Of a stretch of DNA of 28,478 nt, positions 1-28,478 are shown piece by piece. The DNA comes from Tubiluchus corallicola (taxonomy: Eukaryota; Priapulida; Priapulimorpha; Priapulimorphida; Tubiluchidae). Each line of letters starts with the position of its first letter. Position 1 is the first letter of the stretch. The stretch covers positions 1-28,478 of the forward strand of contig JAQGDQ010002400.1 of NCBI GenBank assembly GCA_030141605.1. The letters run 5' to 3'. The notes below the pieces were generated by a model that ran no database searches, was not told the origin of the DNA, and was given only the letters and a program-made list of their open reading frames with translations. The translations under genes were made by a program, and so were the position numbers.

Positions 1-557
1 TGCAAAAATAAGTACAAGGTGTTACTTGTTGAAATCAAAGAGTGGTGTAGTTAGGGGTGTACGAAATTTGGGACGGGATCCGGGCTTGAATTGGGATCAA
101 TAGTATAATTATCAGTAACGAGGTAAGAAGATAATGGAAGTACATCATTCCCCTTCTCATTTCCACAGTTTTAGCTCTAATCTATTAATGTTTAGATAAT
201 TGGGATATGATATTCATGATTCACATAGCCACGGTAAGTTCAAATGTTTTCGTCTACCGCAGGATGTAGCTAAGTCCTATTTTATATTCTTAAGTAAACA
301 TAACGCACAACAATAATAACTTCGCTACGAAGTTAAAGGATCCATTTTTAGAAAGAATTATTCATACGGATACTGAGCACAGAATCATTATCGACTAGGA
401 AGCATTAGTTGTTTGGGCGGATTTTAGATGGGAAAGATAAGTTTAAAACTTTAAAGATTAGGTCTCTTGTATGTCGCTTCGTAAACCGTTCAATAAGCCT
501 TTTACTTACAGTTCCAGAAGGCGGTGTTTGGAAAATAATATTGTCTATTTTGATGTA
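1..557. other. sequence downstream of the SLC13 gene model
   Basis: No credible coding frame is present. A possible 3' UTR may lie here, but no AATAAA is visible on the minus strand. Confidence 0.5.
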
Positions 558-24348
<23,791 letters not shown>

Positions 24349-24485
24349 TGTTACTTTTTAAGAAATATTTACCGTAAAAAACAATTTTTCTAATAATCGA
24401 AACGTATACTTTGGACACGAAAAATCATATCTTCCAAAAATCAACTACCAAATTGGAGCAAAGAAAGGCGAGACATTGTCGATCA

Positions 24486-24492
24486 CTTTATA
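24486..24492 (-). promoter_or_regulatory. possible TATA box of the SLC13 gene
   Basis: The sequence TATAAAG on the minus strand lies 138 bases upstream of the start codon. It would place transcription initiation near 24460 and give a 5' UTR of about 110 nt. In AT-rich DNA such a match can arise by chance, and a trans-spliced or distant upstream first exon is not excluded. Confidence 0.25.
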
Positions 24493-25176
24493 TTAGCAAG
24501 CTCCTCTTCTTTACACGTAAGCTGGTGATATTTTCGTTAGTTCATGAAGCAAAATGACTTTCCTCTGCCTATAGCGGTAAATTGGGCCTATTCTTAATTC
24601 CAATGTTACTCGTAAGTGATTGATTTAACTTTTTCTCCCGATGACACTAGGCCCATGCATATACTTAATTACCCTTGCTATGATATCTGCGCAGTAGACC
24701 AGTTTTGTTTACTCTGCGCAGGTTGTTGGTCCTTCAAATTAAGCACAAGACGTTTAACTTTGACCCACGATGAACATCTTATCTCTCGTAGGATTTGCAT
24801 GCATCATATTTAGAGTAAACACGTGTACACGAAAGCTTACACAGTCACATACCATAAGCAAACATAAGAAAACTAATAACAGGTTTCAGTCGTTTGGTAC
24901 CTTAGGCCTATAATACGTACAGTTATTTTATTTTCCGATACTACAGTATGCCTGATATGTTACTCATTACTCTGACGTTTTTATAAATTCAGACATTTTT
25001 GCACACTGGAATGAAATTTTAGTGTACTTTTAATATATGTATCATTTATGTAAATAGCTTTTTTCTTTTTTAATCAACTTTCTCCTTAATTCTTCCTAAC
25101 TCGTAAATTGCGCTTTTATCTATTTAAATAATTTTATTTAATATTTTTGTGTATATTGTATTTTATGGCTAAAGAC

Positions 25177-25264
25177 TATGTATGTATGTATGTATGTATG
25201 TATGTATGTATGTATGTATGTATGTATGTATGTATGTATGTATGCATGCATGCATGCATGTATG
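25177..25264. repeat. (TATG)n microsatellite with a CATG core
   Basis: There are twenty-two 4-bp units: TATG throughout, except four consecutive CATG units at 25245-25260. The Tyr-Val-Cys-Met and Ile-His-Thr-Tyr open frames across it are artefacts. Confidence 0.97.
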
Positions 25265-27810
25265 TCTACGAGCTGAAATAAATGCTGTGCAACTTTCAAT
25301 ACGTGTATTAACAAAAAATATTTGCAGATCGAAGAATACATGTACTCATCGGCTATATAAGTGCTAGCGAAAGTGCAAATTTTTGATCCACACAGCCTCG
25401 CGACGGTATAGGCCTAGTTTCTTGCACCATATTTTTCTTAACAAACAAACGTTCGGCAATAAAATGCAACAAAAACATTTTCCACCTTGACAGTACATAA
25501 AAATCGGCCTTCATTTGAAACAAAACAGTTAGTCGTTGTCATTTTTATCACTATGAACGTTCACTGAGTGCAATGTTGATGGTTAACTTGACGACACCAG
25601 GACATGACGACTTAAAAAAAAATTTAAAATCTTAGAGAAGCCAGATATATGTCAAATAGAAGCCAGTTACTCGATGTTTTAAAACGTTGATTCACTAATA
25701 TAGCGTTTTGCAGGGGCGGAACTAAGCTGCAATTTATCTTCCATAGATGCTATTAATTTGAATTCACGATCATTATACAACTCCTACTACAATTTGGTTA
25801 GTGCATATTTTATACTAAACTTCGATAGGAGTTCTTTCACTGTACCCCTGCCAGCAACAATCTTTGCAGATTAGAAAGCAAAGAGTTGATCTTGTTTTCC
25901 TTGGCACTGAGCCAGATGTTGATTATTTTTTCAGTTGAATTGCGAAGTGTTCGGCAAAGAAAATATAAAACCCAGAAAAAAAACTTGTAGCGTAAAAGTA
26001 AAATGCGACATAATTATGTTCTAATGGGAGAACTTTTTAAGTGCGAATATTATAATATAGATCTAAAAGTAAGTAATGGAGCTCTCCGTTCTTAACGCTA
26101 GATAACTCTTAATAAAAACGCATTTCTCTTCTGCATTATGATTAAAATAAGGACGTGTACTCAGTTCAGTTCTATTCTCAATTTACGTTAACGATTTCTA
26201 CTGATATGTTTTCTATTGACTGTGATCCTATTGATGTATAATTATGTATAATGCTAAATCTACACGTAGCCTATAATGCAGATATGTGAACGATTAAGGA
26301 TGTAAATTTTTACGTCGATTGGCCAAAATGGTTAATAATTTTACAAGCATGTTGAAATAATGTGTCGGAATTTTGTAAGCTAGATTAAAAGTATGTGAGT
26401 CCATATTTACATGCTTCTTCGTCGTTCTCAAACATAGTTTAAAGGTTTTAAATAATAGAAATCAGGAAACAAACTCTATTTGATACTATAAAAGGTATAA
26501 GGGATGTTTGTTTACTATGGAAGGGTATTAATACTAAATACCTGAGCCACTCACGCGTGGCTTAATAACTACATGCGTGCCTTTACAACCTTATACATCT
26601 CTTTAGTTAGAGAAATTTATGGGAGAAAAAGCATGCGTGCATTCGGAATAATGACGTGAGCTATTGTTGAAAATACATGTGTCGTTTGTGTAAAACGTGT
26701 CGTTTTGCTGCAACTTTGACTGGATGAAAATAACACGTGGTTTTGGAATAGTGAGCGTGCAATACCCTGCCATAATTTTCAATCTAGAGAAAGTGCTTGA
26801 CAGAAATTTGTACTGAACACACGATCAAATTTTAGCTCTGAATAGTAAAAATCTCAAGAGATAGTCTTATATGTACGTTATATGCATTATAATGCATACT
26901 TACTTTGTAAACAATTAGATGTGGATTAAAAAGGTGGTTTAAAAAATGCCGTTCAATTTGAATCTCGGAGAGGATGTGAAAATGAAGCCGTTTTCTTCAA
27001 ATCTAAACTACTACATGAAATTAAAAAACTGCGTAAAAGAAGAATTTCATAAAAGCGATACAACGTTTAATTTAAAAGTCAAAACGAGAACATACAGCTT
27101 AATTCCGCCAATAAACTGAAAGCTTCCAAACTGTTTAATTTCCTGCTAACATACATAACTAAAAATAAGTGCATAAACAAAGTTTTACCCATGTTGGTGA
27201 CCAATTCACCATATACAGATAGCAGTTTATTCACGCTAGAGTAGTTAAGAATTAATTAGATTTTCAGTTTATGTGGCGGAATTCAGTGTTTGAAATTGTT
27301 CGTTGGAAGCTAAGAGGTATTAACAGTCTTAATAATTCATTCTGTTAATTAAGGATCTGCACTGCATCTAACAGATCTGACCCCACAATGTGTGCTCATA
27401 ATTCTTCGCAAAAAATGGTGCTCCTAACATGTATGTAATAATCTCATATTGTTGTTTTTTTAAAAAAAACGTATGTATGTGTTCAAATGTTGTAAACACT
27501 TAATTAAGGCCTCATTTTTGAAAAAAAAAACAGTATTAATAATTCTACAGTCAAATATTTTTTTAACAAAAAGCAGCTCCTGCTGGACTAGTAATAGGTC
27601 AAATTTTAGCGGTGTTACTTGTCCTAACTTTTATTTCCAAGATTATTAACTTTTTTATTAAAAGAAACCTTTCGTGGTGACATTGTTATCTAAAGCTGGA
27701 AAAGCAAAAATGAAGACTGGGCGCCGTGCATTTCAGTACATTACAAATACAATGCAGTACATTATAATACAAAAAACTACACAGAAGGGGTATAATAGTC
27801 GTGCAACACA

Positions 27811-27832
27811 ATAATAATAATAATAATAATAA
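27811..27832. repeat. short (AAT)n microsatellite
   Basis: About seven AAT units in AT-rich intergenic DNA upstream of the SLC13 gene. Confidence 0.9.
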
Positions 27833-28478
27833 TGTGGTATTTGCAATTTTTTATTATTATATTATACTATGTTATAGGAATCAGGAAAATGTTACCAAAC
27901 AACAAAATTTTAAATAGAAATACCACTAAAACTGAAGAGGCCGATGATTTATGAGAAATAATTAATTACGCAAAAGTGACTAGACTACGGAAATGAAAAA
28001 AGAATAGGTTTTCAACTTATACTGAACAAAAATAACAAAACAAAGCAGCTGAATGGAGAAACAGTTGACTGATGCCTTGCACATTTTCTGTATAATAATT
28101 TGGGCGAATTAATATGCTTTTTTGTGTGACAGAGTGGGCATAGTGAATGCCACGAAGACAGTGTTGCCGTATGCGACTAGCTAACATGCGTCATAAGCCT
28201 GTCCGACGTGTCCGTGGGACAAATGATTTTACTTCTCATCACATGATGTCAGCAGCAGCTAATACATGCTCTATTGCATGTAAAAAAAATTAATAGTAAG
28301 CAGACGTTTTTTTAGAAAGCAATCCAAGTAAGAATTACATTATGCGTTCTGTTTTAATTGACGTCAGTGTTGTTACACACTTTGCGTTATTCTAGTTTGT
28401 TGCGTAAATGTTTGTGAGGGATTACCGCAAATAAATTTGCAGGTTAGTTTTGTGAAAACTTAGTACTGCCAGAACTGA

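Larger units (their letters stand above)
24493..28478. other. 5' flank of the SLC13 gene, no gene seen
   Basis: AT-rich intergenic or distal promoter DNA. It contains two microsatellites and a loose group of GCGTG/ACGTG cores at 26550-26765. No frame longer than about 65 codons, and none resembling a protein, was found. Confidence 0.7.

Noticed and set aside
508-545. Minus-strand peptide IIFQTPPSGT before a GTAAGT site, resembling ATPPNA
   Set aside because: It lies downstream of the tentative terminal exon in the gene's direction, so its order is wrong for the family, and it is very short.
25138-25367. Frames of repeated IHTY or MYVC
   Set aside because: Artefacts of the (TATG)n microsatellite.

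Overview
This window comes from a metazoan nuclear genome. It is AT-rich, has GT-AG introns of vertebrate-like length, contains a non-LTR retrotransposon tail and tRNA-derived SINE-like repeats, and carries a short interstitial (CCCTAA)n-type telomere-like block. I see no operons, ribosome binding sites or other bacterial features. A marine invertebrate deuterostome, for example a tunicate, is one possibility, but the sequence alone does not settle the taxon.

The only protein gene I can reconstruct lies on the minus strand and fills most of the window, from a start codon at 24348 to about 558. It encodes a sodium-coupled di/tricarboxylate transporter of the SLC13 (NaDC/NaCT, DASS) family. Thirteen consecutive coding exons join in phase through GT-AG sites into 537 codons. 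Both SNT sodium-site motifs (residues 146-148 and 522-524) and the GGTATLTGSPPN motif (270-281) are present. A fourteenth exon (1360-1425) and a tentative last exon (558-662) continue the homology. The family's C-terminal LPVATPPNA block could not be found, so the 3' end is the doubtful part of the model.

The introns carry the repeats. Intron 13 has two SINE-like copies. Intron 11 has a 400-bp compound trinucleotide microsatellite, a (TA)n tract and copy A of an unnamed dispersed repeat. Intron 9 has a roughly 0.9-kb minisatellite of 39-bp and 28-bp units arranged in a 318-bp higher-order repeat. Intron 8 has the telomere-like block. Intron 6 has a three-fold 16-bp octamer-like repeat and a 382-bp segment with perfect 14-bp inverted ends. 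Intron 3 has a type-II tRNA-like (Leu/Ser-like) relic.

Intron 1 (8.45 kb) has a long imperfect inverted repeat, a 37-bp tandem repeat, a 399-bp hAT-like MITE, a 5'-truncated LINE tail, a plus-strand open frame broken by one stop, and copy B of the dispersed repeat. Upstream of the gene (24349-28478) I see a possible TATA box, a (TATG)n microsatellite and a loose cluster of GCGTG/ACGTG cores, but no gene.

I found no new multi-gene system. The observations most worth checking are the atypical transporter C-terminus, the higher-order minisatellite, the inverted repeat in intron 1 and the dispersed repeat shared by introns 11 and 1.
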